DNA of 64,000 nucleotides from Fructilactobacillus lindneri DSM 20690 = JCM 11027 (GCF_002907375.1 NZ_MIYK01000001.1:372001-436000); one strand, 5' to 3'. Shown: positions 26,921 to 37,720, numbered from the stretch's first letter. Program-made: numbers and translations. Notes: generated by a model not told the origin, from the letters alone.

Positions 26921-28126
26921 TTAATCTAAGAAATCTTTTAATTGTTTACTTCTAGAAGGATGTCTTAATTTGCGTAATGCTTTAGCTTCTATCTGTCTAA
27001 TTCGTTCACGCGTAACTCCAAAAACTTTTCCAACTTCTTCAAGGGTTCTAGTTCTCCCATCGTCTAAACCAAACCGAAGTCGTAAAACATTTTCTTCACG
27101 GTCAGTCAGCATATCAAGAACACTTTCTAACTGCTCCTTTAATAATTCATAGGAAGCATGATCTTCTGGACTAGTAGCATCCTTATCTTCAATAAAGTCC
27201 CCTAAATGAGAATCATCTTCTTCACCAATAGGAGTTTCAAGTGAGACTGGTTCTTGAGATATTTTTAAGATATTTCTAACTTTGGCAGTTGGCATATCCA
27301 TTTCGGCACCAATTTCAACTGGTAAAGGTTCACGACCCAAATCCTGAAGTAATTGTCTTTGAACTCTAATCAGTTTGTTAATGGTTTCAACCATATGAAC
27401 TGGAATTCGAATTGTTCGGGCTTGGTCAGCAATTGCTCGAGTAATTGCCTGTCTAATCCACCAAGTAGCGTATGTTGAAAATTTAAATCCTTTGTGATAA
27501 TCAAATTTTTCAACAGCTTTCATTAAACCCATGTTTCCCTCTTGAATTAAATCAAGAAATTGCATTCCACGTCCTACATAACGTTTTGCAATTGAAACAA
27601 CTAGTCGTAAGTTAGCTTCTGCTAATTCTTGTTTAGCTGATTCATCACCTTGCTCAATTCGAAGTGCAAGCTGAACTTCTTCATCAGCAGTTAATAAAGG
27701 CACACGTCCAATTTCTTTTAAATACATTCGAACTGGATCGTTAATCTTAACACCTTTAGAATTAGATGCATTTTTAAGTTCTTTTTGAGTAACCTTTTTA
27801 GCAGCCTTTAAAGCACGCGCATCCGGCTCACCATTTTCATCAACAATGCTAATCCCAGAATCTTCAATTTTTTCCATCAATTCATCCATTTGTTTTCTGC
27901 TTAAATCAAATGGAACTTGTAATTCTTGTTGAAGAACATTATAGGTAATGTGACCGATCTTTTTATACTTCTTTTTTAAAACATCAAAAACTTTTTTATA
28001 GCCATCTTTATCAAATTCTTTTTTTAACGCTTTAGTAGTTTTAGCTTTTTTAGACTGAGTTTTACTTTTTGGTTCGGGAGTAGATTTTTTTAATTCTTTT
28101 TCTTTTTTAGCTTTTCGTTCTGCCAT
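26921..28126 (-). CDS. rpoD: Primary sigma factor RpoD (SigA)
   Basis: This is the housekeeping sigma factor, 401 residues. In order: a Lys-rich N-terminus; region 1.1 (about 35-95); region 1.2 with [17 protein letters not shown]; region 2 with [30 protein letters not shown] and [17 protein letters not shown], which reads the -10; region 3; and region 4 with [28 protein letters not shown], which reads the -35. The ATG at 28126 has GGGAGG 7 bases upstream. That site overlaps the stop codon of dnaG, so the two genes are tightly linked. Confidence 0.98.
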   Translation of the reverse strand: MAERKAKKEKELKKSTPEPKSKTQSKKAKTTKALKKEFDKDGYKKVFDVLKKKYKKIGHITYNVLQQELQVPFDLSRKQMDELMEKIEDSGISIVDENGEPDARALKAAKKVTQKELKNASNSKGVKINDPVRMYLKEIGRVPLLTADEEVQLALRIEQGDESAKQELAEANLRLVVSIAKRYVGRGMQFLDLIQEGNMGLMKAVEKFDYHKGFKFSTYATWWIRQAITRAIADQARTIRIPVHMVETINKLIRVQRQLLQDLGREPLPVEIGAEMDMPTAKVRNILKISQEPVSLETPIGEEDDSHLGDFIEDKDATSPEDHASYELLKEQLESVLDMLTDREENVLRLRFGLDDGRTRTLEEVGKVFGVTRERIRQIEAKALRKLRHPSRSKQLKDFLD

Positions 28127-28140
28127 TTTATAACCTCCCA

Positions 28141-29979
28141 TTAATTTTCAGACGATTTTAATTGTTGTAATTTTCTTTGAAGCTCAATAATTTCACTTGC
28201 TAATTTCAGTTGTTGCATTTCATCACCAAGTTGTTTGGCATTATCAAAATCAGCTTTGATTTGCTTGATTTGTTCATTAAGCGGTGCATCTTCCATTATT
28301 ATTTTAACACAATCATCAATACCTTTATTATTATGCTGACTAAAATCATCATCAATTTCAATTTCAGCTAGAATTGACTGTAATTTACGTTCTCCAACAA
28401 AATCACTGAATTCTGATGAATGATAATCATCATGATGCTTAAAAAATTCTTGTGCAAACATATAGAGTTGCTGATAATCGTCATGAATGAAATTAAATCC
28501 TGAAATGTTATTTACTCGTGTCCAAACATCAGAATCTAATAACATGGCACTTAATAACTGTCTTTCAGCACTTTCAACTTGAGAATACTTCTGTGTATTT
28601 TTATTTAAAACTTGTGGATACGTATTGTGATTAGATTTTTGAATCTTTTCACGCACATTTTGTTTTGAGAAAGATTTTTGAAACCGATTTACTTGAGTTT
28701 TTAAACTTTCAATACTCAAATCCAAAGTCGTCGCAATCTCATTCAAATATAAATCCTGTTCAACCGGATTATCTAAACTTGCAATCAAATGTAGTACTTG
28801 ATCAACATATTCTAATTTATCTTCTTCATTAGAAAGATTATATTGTGAACGCAAATAATTAATTTTAAACTTAATAATTGGCTCGCGACCGTTTATAATC
28901 ACTTTTTGAAATGCTTCAGATCCCTGTCCGCGACGGTACTCATCTGGATCAATCCCGTTGGGCATTTGAATTACTCCAACATTAAAATGTCCCTCTTTAG
29001 AAAGTAAATCAACTGCACGATTGGTCGCTTTTTGTCCAGGTGTATCGCCATCATAACAAACATAAACATGATCAGTAACTCGATTAAAATCATAAATTTG
29101 CTCGTTGGTAAGGCTGGTTCCCATGGAGGCAACCCCATTTTTTACTCCAGCTTGATATGCAGAAATCACATCCATAAAACCTTCAAATAAAATTAAATCA
29201 TGATCTTTTCTAATGTTAGGTCGAGCCAAATCAAAATTATAAACAATTCTTCGTTTGTTAAAAATTTCAGTTTCAGGACTATTTAAATATTTAGGTAAAT
29301 CATCATTTTTTTGTAATAGTCGACCTGAAAAACCAATCGTAGCTCCAGAAGTATTTCTAATAGGAAACATTAATCTACCAACAAACCAATCACGCAAATC
29401 TCCGGAAGTATTTTCAGTAAATAAACCTGATTTACGTAACAATTGATAATCCGTTTTATTTTCAGCAAAGAAAGGCTTTAAAATACGTTCTTCAGGAGCA
29501 AACCCCAAATTAAATGTTTCAATCATTTCATCACTGATTTTACGCTGATGTAAATATTCAAGTGCAGACTCGCCAAGTTTAGTGTTTACTAAAATATGAT
29601 GGTAAAGTTTAGCAGCTTTTTCTTGCACATCTATCAATGGCTTAACGGAGGCTTGTTTTGGTGATTCCTTATTCCAAGTTGCATCAGTTGGAATCTCAAT
29701 TCCATCATCTTTAGCAACTTCTTCTACTGCTTGAGGAAAAGAAAGACCTTGTAAATCCATCAAAAATGTAAAAACATTTCCGCCCCGTCCACAACTAAAA
29801 CAGTGAAAAATTTGTTTTTCTTCATTGACCGAAAAAGAAGGTGTCCGTTCTTCGTGAAATGGACATAACCCAAAATAGTTTTTCCCGGATTTTTTTAATT
29901 GAACATATTTACCAACTACATCAGTAATATTTGTTTTTTCACGTACTTTTTCGACAAATTCTTCAGGAATTTTAGCCAT
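28141..29979 (-). CDS. dnaG: DNA primase
   Basis: DnaG makes RNA primers at the replication fork. It has 612 residues: an N-terminal zinc finger with [13 protein letters not shown] and CFSCGRGG (CHC2 type, about 36-63), the catalytic TOPRIM core with [14 protein letters not shown] and [10 protein letters not shown], and a C-terminal helicase-binding domain that starts after a polar linker near residue 445. I choose the ATG at 29979 ([12 protein letters not shown]), which has GGTGAT upstream; the longer frame to 29994 has no binding site. The dnaG-rpoD order is the classical macromolecular synthesis operon. Confidence 0.97.
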   Translation of the reverse strand: MAKIPEEFVEKVREKTNITDVVGKYVQLKKSGKNYFGLCPFHEERTPSFSVNEEKQIFHCFSCGRGGNVFTFLMDLQGLSFPQAVEEVAKDDGIEIPTDATWNKESPKQASVKPLIDVQEKAAKLYHHILVNTKLGESALEYLHQRKISDEMIETFNLGFAPEERILKPFFAENKTDYQLLRKSGLFTENTSGDLRDWFVGRLMFPIRNTSGATIGFSGRLLQKNDDLPKYLNSPETEIFNKRRIVYNFDLARPNIRKDHDLILFEGFMDVISAYQAGVKNGVASMGTSLTNEQIYDFNRVTDHVYVCYDGDTPGQKATNRAVDLLSKEGHFNVGVIQMPNGIDPDEYRRGQGSEAFQKVIINGREPIIKFKINYLRSQYNLSNEEDKLEYVDQVLHLIASLDNPVEQDLYLNEIATTLDLSIESLKTQVNRFQKSFSKQNVREKIQKSNHNTYPQVLNKNTQKYSQVESAERQLLSAMLLDSDVWTRVNNISGFNFIHDDYQQLYMFAQEFFKHHDDYHSSEFSDFVGERKLQSILAEIEIDDDFSQHNNKGIDDCVKIIMEDAPLNEQIKQIKADFDNAKQLGDEMQQLKLASEIIELQRKLQQLKSSEN

Positions 29980-30013
29980 GAATATCATCACCAACTAACT
30001 AATTTCGATTTTA

Positions 30014-32092
30014 TTATTTAACCATTATTTCTTCTACATCGGCAAAATGAATAATTAATTTTGAAAGTTTAGTTAACTCTTTTAATCGATTATTTTTTAC
30101 AGTTTCATCTTTCGCCATAATCATGGTTTTATCAAAGTAATCGTCAATTGTGTCGCGCAAATCAGATAACTCAATATATGCACTATTTGCATCTAATTCC
30201 ATAAAATCAGAGCTTAATTTATCAACAGCAGCATTCATTTTTAACTCAGAATCATTTTCAAACAATGCTGGATCAACAAATAAATCATCTGATTTAAAAT
30301 CACTCTTAGTAGCAATTCTAGTAACTCGAGTTAAAGCTTCAATTGTTGACTTAAAATTATCATCATGTTGATGATTACTTAAAGTATCGGCACTTTTAAT
30401 ATTATAAAAAATATCTGTACTAGATGACAAAACAGCTGCATTAATTAAATCATAACTAACATCTTTGCCTTCTAAATATCGTTTGATACGATCTTTCATA
30501 AATTTAACGACATCATTAATAACTTTACTTTGATCGACTTTAGGCAATACATCTGCTTTTGTTTCATCATTAATCACATTTTGCATTAAAGTGGTCATTG
30601 GCAAATCCCATTGTTGCTGTGCGATAATGCGTACAATTCCAGTTGCTTGTCTTCTTAAAGCATATGGATCATTTGAACCACTTGGAATCATTCCTGCAGC
30701 GAAGAAAGTCAAAATACTGTCTAACTTGTCAGCAACTGCTAAAATGGCACCAATTTTTGTCTCGGGAAGTTTACCATTAGCAGAAATAGGCATGTAGTGT
30801 TCCCTAATAGCTGTTGCAACAGCAGGATCTTCTCCATTCAAAAGTGCATATTTTTCTCCCATAATACCTTGAAGTTCAGAAAATTCGCCAACCATCCCAG
30901 TTACTAAATCAAATTTATAAATTTCAGCCGCACGCTGCAACAAATCAATTTGTTTTTGATTAAGCCCAACTTGATTAGCAATCAGTTGTGCAATAACTTG
31001 TACCCGTTGCATCTTTTCGTACATTGAGGAAATTTTATCATGAAAACTAACATCTTTTAACTTATTGACAAAGTAATCAATGCTATTTTTTTGATCTTCT
31101 TCATAAAAGAATGCAGCATCATATAAGCGAGCTGCCAAAACTTTTTCATTTCCTTCAATTACATTATCCAAGTACTCAGAATTACCATTTCGAACTGAAA
31201 TAAAATCAGGCAGTAAATTTTCACTTTGATCTTCAACATAGAAAAAACGCTGATGAGTTTTCATAGAAGTAATTAAGACTTCACGAGGAATATTCAAAAA
31301 ACGTTTGTCAAACTTACCAGAAAAACTAGTTGGCCATTCAACTAAGTTATTAACTTCTTCAAGCAAATCGGGATCAATGTTGACTTTCCAATCATTTTCT
31401 TTTGCAATTGTATCAATTTGATTTTTAATTTTAGTTTTTCGTTTATCCGAATCAGCAATTACAAATTGCTTTAATAAATCATTTTCATAATCATTAGCAT
31501 TATTTAAATTGATAGGGCTTCCCAAGAAACGTTGGCCTTGAGTGGTTCTGCCTGATTTGACATTTACAATCTGCATTGGGATTACTTCATCATCTAATAA
31601 AGCAACAAGCCATTTAATTGGACGAACAAAATGGAATTTATTAGCCCCCCATTTCATCATAGTAGGAAAGTTCATTGACTTAATTACATCAACTAAGCCA
31701 GGCAAGATATCTTCAACCGGTTTACCCGTGACATGTTTATTAACAAATGCATAATCAGTTCCTTTAACATCCTTAAAAGTAATGCTATCAGGTTCCAATC
31801 CTTGTCCTTTAGCAAAACCAATGGCAGCCTTACTCCAACTGCCATCATCAGCAACTGCAATTTTTTTGGCTGGACCTTTAGCTTCTTCATCTATATCAGG
31901 TTGTTTTTCTGATAAACCAGAGATTTCAACCGCTAATCTACGTGGAGTTGAATACTTTTTAACTTTATCAAACGAAATTCGATTTTCAGTTAAATATTTT
32001 TCAACTTTTTCAGCTAATTCATTGATACTTGGGGTAACAACAGGAGCTGGCATTTCTTCCAGCCCAATTTCAAATAGAAAATTACGTGTCAT
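30014..32092 (-). CDS. glyS: Glycyl-tRNA synthetase beta subunit
   Basis: This is the 692-residue beta subunit of the bacterial alpha2beta2 glycyl-tRNA synthetase; it recognises and binds tRNA-Gly. It begins with the signature FLFEIGLEEMPAPVV. Further family blocks are TPRRLAVEISGLSEKQPD, GPAKKIA, FVRPIKWLVALLDDEVIP, and GSNDPYALRRQATGIVRII near residue 495. The C-terminal region holds an anticodon-binding-like helical domain. Its ATG overlaps the glyQ stop (TAATG), so the subunits are coupled in translation. Regulation is through the T-box ahead of glyQ. Confidence 0.98.
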   Translation of the reverse strand: MTRNFLFEIGLEEMPAPVVTPSINELAEKVEKYLTENRISFDKVKKYSTPRRLAVEISGLSEKQPDIDEEAKGPAKKIAVADDGSWSKAAIGFAKGQGLEPDSITFKDVKGTDYAFVNKHVTGKPVEDILPGLVDVIKSMNFPTMMKWGANKFHFVRPIKWLVALLDDEVIPMQIVNVKSGRTTQGQRFLGSPINLNNANDYENDLLKQFVIADSDKRKTKIKNQIDTIAKENDWKVNIDPDLLEEVNNLVEWPTSFSGKFDKRFLNIPREVLITSMKTHQRFFYVEDQSENLLPDFISVRNGNSEYLDNVIEGNEKVLAARLYDAAFFYEEDQKNSIDYFVNKLKDVSFHDKISSMYEKMQRVQVIAQLIANQVGLNQKQIDLLQRAAEIYKFDLVTGMVGEFSELQGIMGEKYALLNGEDPAVATAIREHYMPISANGKLPETKIGAILAVADKLDSILTFFAAGMIPSGSNDPYALRRQATGIVRIIAQQQWDLPMTTLMQNVINDETKADVLPKVDQSKVINDVVKFMKDRIKRYLEGKDVSYDLINAAVLSSSTDIFYNIKSADTLSNHQHDDNFKSTIEALTRVTRIATKSDFKSDDLFVDPALFENDSELKMNAAVDKLSSDFMELDANSAYIELSDLRDTIDDYFDKTMIMAKDETVKNNRLKELTKLSKLIIHFADVEEIMVK

Positions 32093-33066
32093 TATTTTTT
32101 ATCCCCCTTATTCTTTTTTTGTTTTCTTTTTTTCTCTTGTTGATTTTTTTTAGCGTATTCTTCAAGCACTTTTTCACGAGTAGCTTCATTCTTAATTAGT
32201 GGAAATCCTAGTTTTTGACGCTCTTTTACAAAAGCCTGGGCAATGCCGTGTGCCATTTTTCTAATTCGTGATAAATAGCCAGCACGTTCGGTAACAGAAA
32301 CAGCTCCCCGGGCATCTAACAAATTAAAAGTATGACTACATTTTAAAACATAATCATATGCAGGATGAACTAAGCCTTCTTTAATTAGACGTTGTGCTTC
32401 TTTTTCATATGCATCAAATAATTTATGAAGCATTTCTTGGTCACTTTCTTCAAAACTGTACTTGGAATGTTCATATTCTGGCTCTTTGAAAATATCACCA
32501 TATTTAACTCCATTTGACCACTCTAAATCAAACACATTATTAACATCCTGAATATAAGAAGCTAATCTTTCCATCCCATAAGTAATTTCTACGGAAACTG
32601 GATTCATTTGAATTCCACCAACAACTTGGAAATAAGTAAATTGAGTTACTTCCATCCCGTCAAGCCAAACTTCCCAACCAACACCGGCACAACCCATTGA
32701 TGGATTTTCCCAGTTATCTTCTACAAAGCGAATATCATGTTCTAAAGGATTAATCCCTAGTTTTTTTAATGAATCAATGTACAAATCTTGAATGTTATCT
32801 GGAGAAGGTTTCATTAAAACTTGAAATTGATGATGTTGATACAATCGATTAGGATTTTCCCCATAACGACCATCAGCTGGACGTCTGGACGGCTCAACGT
32901 AACAAACGTTCCAAGGTTCTGGACCTACAGCTCGCAGAAATGTAAAGGGACTCATTGTTCCTGCCCCTTTTTCTGTGTCATAAGCATCCATAATCATGCA
33001 TCCCTGTTGACTCCAGTATGATTTTAAAGTACTAGCAATATCTTGAACCGACATTGTTTTTGCCAT
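32092..33066 (-). CDS. glyQ: Glycyl-tRNA synthetase alpha subunit
   Basis: This is the 324-residue catalytic alpha subunit, a class II synthetase. Conserved segments are [50 protein letters not shown] (motif 2 region) and [14 protein letters not shown] (motif 3). The last 20 residues are a Lys-rich tail. The start is ATG at 33066, with AAGGGGGA 7 bases upstream; the longer open frame up to 33129 runs into the T-box terminator hairpin and cannot be right. It forms an operon with glyS. Confidence 0.98.
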   Translation of the reverse strand: MAKTMSVQDIASTLKSYWSQQGCMIMDAYDTEKGAGTMSPFTFLRAVGPEPWNVCYVEPSRRPADGRYGENPNRLYQHHQFQVLMKPSPDNIQDLYIDSLKKLGINPLEHDIRFVEDNWENPSMGCAGVGWEVWLDGMEVTQFTYFQVVGGIQMNPVSVEITYGMERLASYIQDVNNVFDLEWSNGVKYGDIFKEPEYEHSKYSFEESDQEMLHKLFDAYEKEAQRLIKEGLVHPAYDYVLKCSHTFNLLDARGAVSVTERAGYLSRIRKMAHGIAQAFVKERQKLGFPLIKNEATREKVLEEYAKKNQQEKKRKQKKNKGDKK

Positions 33067-33093
33067 TTTAAATCCCCCTTTTAACAAACAAAT

Positions 33094-33300
33094 AAAAAAG
33101 CCTATGCAAAAGTAATAAAACTCATGCATAGGGACGATTTAGTCGCGGTTCCACCCTATTTCTGAAATTAATCAGCAACTCGAAACTTATTGACTTAAAA
33201 AGCGCCAACTATCATTCATAACAACCATCTCACACTACCATGGTCTCGCTGAAATTATAATCAATAATAGTTTTCTTTCATCTGTGTCAAATATTTAATT
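33094..33300 (-). promoter_or_regulatory. T-box riboswitch of glyQ-glyS (glycine specifier GGC)
   Basis: The minus strand holds the T-box sequence AGGGTGGAACCGCG (33144-33157), followed by a terminator whose arms CCTATGCA (33124-33131) and TGCATAGG (33101-33108) match perfectly and end in CTTTTTT. Upstream, ACCAT/ATGGT close a loop with GTAGTGTGAG, the tip of Stem I. A GGC triplet at 33204-33206 on its 3' side is the likely specifier, matching glycine. Uncharged tRNA-Gly should prevent termination and turn on glyQ-glyS. Confidence 0.92.
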
Positions 33301-33306
33301 AATTAC

Positions 33307-33335
33307 ATTATAATTTTCATACAACAAACAGTCAA
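33307..33335 (-). promoter_or_regulatory. Sigma-A promoter of the glyQ-glyS leader
   Basis: TTGACT, 17-base spacer, TATAAT on the minus strand. It lies just beyond the recO stop and fires into the T-box leader. Confidence 0.85.
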
Positions 33336-33345
33336 CGAATATTAA

Positions 33346-34116
33346 TCAATTGGGTTTGATTTCCCATTTACGCATCTGATTAAGAAACTTTTTACTTTTC
33401 AAATTCAAACCAACTGAATTATCATAAATTTTATCAACTACTTGTCGTAACTTATTTTTTGTAACCTCATTAACTTTAATGTTTTCAATTTTATTTAAAT
33501 CAATAACTGAAAAAAGACATAAATAATAAATTGTTCGTTGATCCAAATGCATTCGATATGGATCAAGATGAAAATCATTTTGACAAATTAATCCACCGTA
33601 TTTTTCTGAATAATCATAAATTTGACTTTGTTGGCCACAAACAGCACAATGCTTAAAGTCTGGTGCCACCCCAAAAATTGGAAGTAATTGAATTTCAATA
33701 ATGTTTGTAATGATTTGCGCATCAAATCCATTATTAATCAAATTTAAAGCATAAAATAATTTATCAAACCAAATTGAATTAGGGACCCCATCATCAAATG
33801 CTGCATCAATCAAACTCATGATATAAGTAGCATAAGCATTCAAATAAATATCATCACTAATTTGATTAAAATGTTTTACACTATTGGCACTATCAATGTA
33901 TGAAAGCCCATCCTTTTTTAGGGTTCCCTCATAAGTCCCATAACTAAAAGGCAAAATATCGCCGGCCATTTTAAAATTTGCTTTACTTGCACCTCTTACA
34001 AAAAACATTTTTTTGCCAGCTTCCGCAGTAAAAAATTTAACTAACATATCACGTTCTCGGTAGTTTTTACGATAAAGCAAAATGCCATGAAATGATTTAC
34101 TTTTAGTATTTACCAC
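33346..34116 (-). CDS. recO: DNA repair protein RecO
   Basis: RecO helps RecA load at gaps together with RecR. It has about 256 residues: an N-terminal OB fold (FHGILLYRKNYRERDMLVKFFTAEAGK, about 8-34), a helical middle, and a C-terminal zinc site with CAVCGQ near residue 155 and a later Cys (LICQNDFH). I place the start at the GTG at 34116, because AAGGTGA lies 5 bases upstream of it; another GTG at 34125 falls inside that site. It follows era by 14 bases, the usual era-recO pair. Confidence 0.93.
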   Translation of the reverse strand: MVNTKSKSFHGILLYRKNYRERDMLVKFFTAEAGKKMFFVRGASKANFKMAGDILPFSYGTYEGTLKKDGLSYIDSANSVKHFNQISDDIYLNAYATYIMSLIDAAFDDGVPNSIWFDKLFYALNLINNGFDAQIITNIIEIQLLPIFGVAPDFKHCAVCGQQSQIYDYSEKYGGLICQNDFHLDPYRMHLDQRTIYYLCLFSVIDLNKIENIKVNEVTKNKLRQVVDKIYDNSVGLNLKSKKFLNQMRKWEIKPN

Positions 34117-34130
34117 TAAAATCACCTTAA

Positions 34131-35042
34131 TTAATAATCATTTTTTTCACTATAACCCAAATTATTTAAAGCACTATCTTTATCACGCCAGCCAGATTGA
34201 ACACGAACCCATAATTTAAGATTTACTTTGCTTCCCAGCAGTTTTTCAATCTCTCGTCTGGCCCCAATGCTGATATATTTTAATTTTGCGCCACCTTTAC
34301 CAACAATAATACCGCGTTGTCCTACTCGATCAACAATAATAGAAGCCTCAATTTGTAACTTGCCATTTTCATTTGGCTTCATACCCTCCACGTAAACAGC
34401 TACAGAATGTGGAATTTCTTGTCGTGTATTTTCTAAAATCTTTTCTCGAATTATCTCTTGGACAATAAAACGCTCAGGATGATCAGTAACCTGATCATCA
34501 GGATAATATTGCGGCCCTTCTGGTAGATTTTTACTAATGTCATCTAATAAATCATCAACATTGTTTCCCTTTAAAGCTGATATCGGAAAAACATCTTTCC
34601 AATCATAGGCACGTTTATAAGTATCCATAATGGGAAGTAATTCATTTGGATTAATCTCATCAATTTTATTAATTACTAAATAAACCGGAGCATCAACTTT
34701 TTTAAGCTGATCAATAATATAGTTGTCTCCAGCCCCTCTAGTTTCTGTTGCACTTACCATAAATAAAACTGCATCTACTTCTTTTAATGATGACAATGCA
34801 GAATTATCCATATATTCATCTAATTTATTTTTAGGTTTATGAATTCCAGGCGTATCTAAAAAAACAATTTGAGTGTCCGCAGTAGTGAAAACGCCTTGAA
34901 TTTTGTTACGAGTTGTTTGAGCCTTGTCACTCATAATAGCAACTTTTTGTCCTACAACTCGATTCAAAAAAGTTGATTTGCCAACATTTGGTCGTCCTAC
35001 GATTGCTACAAATCCTGATTTAAAATCTTTTGCTTTATCCAT
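34131..35042 (-). CDS. era: GTPase Era
   Basis: Era binds the 3' end of 16S rRNA and is needed for 30S assembly. It has 303 residues: a GTPase domain with GRPNVGKST (about 15-23), DTPGIHKP (G3) and NKIDEI (G4), followed by a KH RNA-binding domain with [26 protein letters not shown] (about 242-267). Two ATGs lie in a row; the second (35042) is at better distance from AAAAAGG. In B. subtilis cdd lies between dgkA and era; here era follows dgkA directly. Confidence 0.97.
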   Translation of the reverse strand: MDKAKDFKSGFVAIVGRPNVGKSTFLNRVVGQKVAIMSDKAQTTRNKIQGVFTTADTQIVFLDTPGIHKPKNKLDEYMDNSALSSLKEVDAVLFMVSATETRGAGDNYIIDQLKKVDAPVYLVINKIDEINPNELLPIMDTYKRAYDWKDVFPISALKGNNVDDLLDDISKNLPEGPQYYPDDQVTDHPERFIVQEIIREKILENTRQEIPHSVAVYVEGMKPNENGKLQIEASIIVDRVGQRGIIVGKGGAKLKYISIGARREIEKLLGSKVNLKLWVRVQSGWRDKDSALNNLGYSEKNDY

Positions 35043-35061
35043 CATTTACCTTTTTCTTTCA

Positions 35062-35472
35062 TTAACTATTAACAAATGCTTTAAATATTGAAGTTAAAAC
35101 TGGACTAAACACTATTAATCCAATAATAACTGCAAAAAGCGAAGTTAATAAGACTCCACCCGCAGCTACATCTTTTATTTTCTTTGCCAATGGATCGTAT
35201 TTATTTCCCAATACTAAATCTACTAAATATTCAAACAATGTATTAATAACTTCAGCATTAAGTACTAAAAAACAAGCTGATAATAACCACATAAAATTAT
35301 TAAAGCCAACTTGAAAAATAATTCCAGCAACTAAAATAAAACCTGTGGTAACTAAATGAGATTTGAAATTATTTTCTTTGGTAAAAATAATTTTCAATCC
35401 GTCCCAAGCATGACTTAAAGCTTGGAAGAAATCTTTATTTTTACTAGTTTGGTATTTATTTTTTGAGTCCAT
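35062..35472 (-). CDS. dgkA: Undecaprenol/diacylglycerol kinase family protein
   Basis: This small integral membrane kinase has 136 residues. Members in Gram-positive bacteria phosphorylate undecaprenol, feeding the lipid carrier of wall synthesis. Three membrane segments are visible (about 37-55, 61-80 and 105-128). The active-site signature NAEVINTLFEYLVDL lies at about 73-87, with the conserved FKSHLV block before it. It overlaps the 3' end of ybeY by 17 bases, implying coupled translation, and is followed by era after 16 bases. Confidence 0.92.
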   Translation of the reverse strand: MDSKNKYQTSKNKDFFQALSHAWDGLKIIFTKENNFKSHLVTTGFILVAGIIFQVGFNNFMWLLSACFLVLNAEVINTLFEYLVDLVLGNKYDPLAKKIKDVAAGGVLLTSLFAVIIGLIVFSPVLTSIFKAFVNS

Positions 35473-35938
35473 AAGAGTCTAAAATCTTCCTTTGCAATGG
35501 AAACATTACTGCTTCATCTTTAGGATCAATGTGATCATAGCCATTTAAATGCAAAAAACCATGGACAATTAAAAATCCTAGTTCACGATCTTCAGAATGT
35601 CCTAAAAAATCTGCTTGTTCTTTAACTTTGTCCATACTAACAAAAATATCTCCAAGATTTTCTGGGATTTCTGCTTTCATTTCGTCGCTCATAAAAACTG
35701 GAAATTCATCATTATCTTGGTCTTCAATCGCAAAACTTATTACATCAGTTGCTCGATCTACATCACGATATTTACGATTAATTTCCCTAATCTTGTCATT
35801 ATTAACTAAAGTCACAGACATTTCTGTATTTTCTTTTAAATTTAAATAATCAGCAGCATAGTCTAATATTTTTTTAATTAATTTAGGTTGATTAGCATCA
35901 ACTTTTTCATTAGTAATATCATTAATTTCTAAATCCAT
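35456..35938 (-). CDS. ybeY: Endoribonuclease YbeY
   Basis: YbeY is a zinc metalloprotein involved in 16S rRNA 3' maturation and ribosome quality control. It has 160 residues. The zinc motif HGFLHLNGYDH (about 128-138) supplies three histidines, the signature of the family. REINRKYRDVDRATDVISFAI (about 51-71) is the other conserved block. It sits between phoH and dgkA, the standard Firmicutes order, with an ATG start 14 bases after phoH. Confidence 0.97.
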   Translation of the reverse strand: MDLEINDITNEKVDANQPKLIKKILDYAADYLNLKENTEMSVTLVNNDKIREINRKYRDVDRATDVISFAIEDQDNDEFPVFMSDEMKAEIPENLGDIFVSMDKVKEQADFLGHSEDRELGFLIVHGFLHLNGYDHIDPKDEAVMFPLQRKILDSYGLKK

Positions 35939-35952
35939 TTATACTCCTCTGA

Positions 35953-36924
35953 TTATGCTTTATCATGATTTTCATAAGCAGTAATAATTTTCGCTACTAC
36001 TGGATTTCTAACCACATCATCAGCATTTAAACGAACAATTTCAATATTTTTAATGTCCTTTAAAATATTAGGAACAGTAACTAATCCACTTGGAATATGA
36101 CCTTTTAAATCAATTTGTTGAATATCACCATTAACAATCATTTTTGATCCAAATCCTAGTCGAGTTAAAAACATTTTCATTTGTTGATTGGTCGTATTTT
36201 GAGCTTCATCAAGAATAACAAATGCATTATCTAATGTTCTTCCACGCATATAAGCTAACGGAGCTATTTCAATTACACCACGATCTAACAAGCGATCTGT
36301 ATGATCTCTTCCTAAAATGGCATACAACGAGTCATACAAAGGACGTAAATATGGATCCACTTTTTCTTTTAAATCGCCAGGCAAAAATCCTAAACTCTCA
36401 CCAGCTTCAACAGCCGGACGCGTTAAAACAATTTTGTCAATCTGTCCCTTTTTTAAAGCTGCAACTGCCATTACTACCGCTAGATAAGTTTTCCCAGTTC
36501 CAGCGGGACCAATTCCAAAGGTAATATCATGTTGCTTGATTGCTTGAATATATTGTTTTTGTCCAAAGTTCTTAACTCGAACTGGTTTTCCTTTATTATC
36601 TTTAATTAAAACTTGATTATATAAGTCTGGTAAAGCAAAAATATTACCATTTCGCGCCATATTGAGTGCCGAAACAAAATCACTTTCGTTTAAATTAATA
36701 CCAGCATGAATTAATTTGAGCATATTTAATAGAATATCGTGAGTTAATTGAACATTTTTTTCATCATGGCCTTCTATTTTAATCACTCCACTAGAGTAGC
36801 GGATTGACGTACTTAATCCATTCTCTAAAACATTAATAAATGAATCTTGAGTACCAAATAGATTATTTTGGTCATTAGGATTACTAAGTGTCATTTGTTT
36901 CTGATATTCAAATTTTTCAACCAA
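35953..36924 (-). CDS. phoH: PhoH-like ATPase
   Basis: This cytoplasmic P-loop ATPase has 323 residues. Walker A is GPAGTGKTYLA (about 139-149), Walker B is FVILDEAQNTT, and the PhoH family block LTRPAVEAGESLGFLPGDLKEKVDPYLRPLYD follows the P-loop. The N-terminal 120 residues include a KH-like region. The family is tied to RNA metabolism through its neighbour ybeY, though its activity is unclear. The start appears to be TTG at 36924: a stop codon lies just upstream in frame, and AAAGGAG is 10 bases away. Confidence 0.92.
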   Translation of the reverse strand: MVEKFEYQKQMTLSNPNDQNNLFGTQDSFINVLENGLSTSIRYSSGVIKIEGHDEKNVQLTHDILLNMLKLIHAGINLNESDFVSALNMARNGNIFALPDLYNQVLIKDNKGKPVRVKNFGQKQYIQAIKQHDITFGIGPAGTGKTYLAVVMAVAALKKGQIDKIVLTRPAVEAGESLGFLPGDLKEKVDPYLRPLYDSLYAILGRDHTDRLLDRGVIEIAPLAYMRGRTLDNAFVILDEAQNTTNQQMKMFLTRLGFGSKMIVNGDIQQIDLKGHIPSGLVTVPNILKDIKNIEIVRLNADDVVRNPVVAKIITAYENHDKA

Positions 36925-37015
36925 TCAAACATATCTCCTTTGTAATAATTTGCCTAAATTTTAGCATATTATCTAGCTTTAAAAAAGCAATACCTATATT
37001 TATAATCTTTCAACT

Positions 37016-37459
37016 TTAGCTTAAAGTATCATTAACTGCCTTTTTTACATCGTTTCCATCAGCTTTTCCTTTGAGTTTACCCATTACGGCACCCATTAAT
37101 TTCCCAAAGTCACTTTTACTTTTAGTGCCTAATTGTTTGGCTGTTTCTTCAACGACTTTTTTTACTTCAGCAGGCGAAAGTTGTTTAGGAGCGTATTTTT
37201 TCAAAATATCTAGTTCTTTAGTTTGTTCTTTAACTAAATCATCGCGTTTTCCAGCTGTAAATTGCTCAATCGAATCTTTATGTTGCTTAATTTCACGGTT
37301 AACTACCTCTACTGCTTCACTATCTGACAAATCATGACCAAGTTTAACTTTTTCATTCATCATACCGGCTTTTAACATTCTTACAATCGATAATTTTTCT
37401 TTTTCACCTTTTTTCATTGCATCTTTTAAATCATCATTTAATTGTTGAACTAAATCCAT
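37016..37459 (-). CDS. yqeY: YqeY/GatB-domain protein
   Basis: This 147-residue protein matches the YqeY family, related to the tRNA-binding tail domain of GatB. Typical segments are LVQQLNDDLKDAMKKGEKEKLSIVRMLKAG at the start, EAVEVVNREIKQHKDSIEQF in the middle, and KSDFGKLMGAVMGKLKGKADGNDVKKAV at the end. A role in tRNA-dependent amidation or tRNA binding has been proposed for relatives but is not shown. The ATG at 37459 follows AAAGGAG. It lies downstream of rpsU across a terminator, so it depends on read-through. Confidence 0.9.
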   Translation of the reverse strand: MDLVQQLNDDLKDAMKKGEKEKLSIVRMLKAGMMNEKVKLGHDLSDSEAVEVVNREIKQHKDSIEQFTAGKRDDLVKEQTKELDILKKYAPKQLSPAEVKKVVEETAKQLGTKSKSDFGKLMGAVMGKLKGKADGNDVKKAVNDTLS

Positions 37460-37492
37460 TTTAATATCTCCTTTTATATTCAATTTACTTCC

Positions 37493-37524
37493 AAAAAAAA
37501 AGCAATCTCACGATTGCTCTTTTC
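37493..37524 (-). terminator. Terminator after rpsU
   Basis: AGCAATC and GATTGCT form a 7-base stem with a 4-base loop followed by TTTTTTTTT on the minus strand, 8 bases after the rpsU stop. It may limit transcription into yqeY-phoH-ybeY. Confidence 0.85.
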
Positions 37525-37525
37525 A

Positions 37526-37720
37526 TTAGAAACTACGACGTTTCTTTTTATTGTTACGTTTACGTGCTGCTTCAGATTTTAATTTACGTTTTACACTAGG
37601 CTTTTCATAAAATTCACGCTTACGAAATTCCTGGAGAGTACCACTTTTTGAAACGGTACGTTTAAAGCGACGAAGAGCATCATCAAGAGATTCGTTCTTA
37701 CGAACAACTGTTTTTGACAT
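37526..37720 (-). CDS. rpsU: 30S ribosomal protein S21
   Basis: S21 is a small basic protein of the 30S subunit near the platform that helps mRNA binding. It has 64 residues: [41 protein letters not shown], then the Lys/Arg-rich tail [14 protein letters not shown] strong promoter lies at 37780-37808 and a terminator right after the stop, as expected for a highly expressed gene that heads the yqeY-phoH-ybeY-dgkA-era-recO cluster. Confidence 0.98.
   Translation of the reverse strand: MSKTVVRKNESLDDALRRFKRTVSKSGTLQEFRKREFYEKPSVKRKLKSEAARKRNNKKKRRSF

Noticed and set aside
31782-32153. Open frame of 123 codons on the plus strand, opposite glyS and glyQ
   Set aside because: It lies wholly within two conserved synthetase genes, lacks a ribosome binding site and shows no family pattern.
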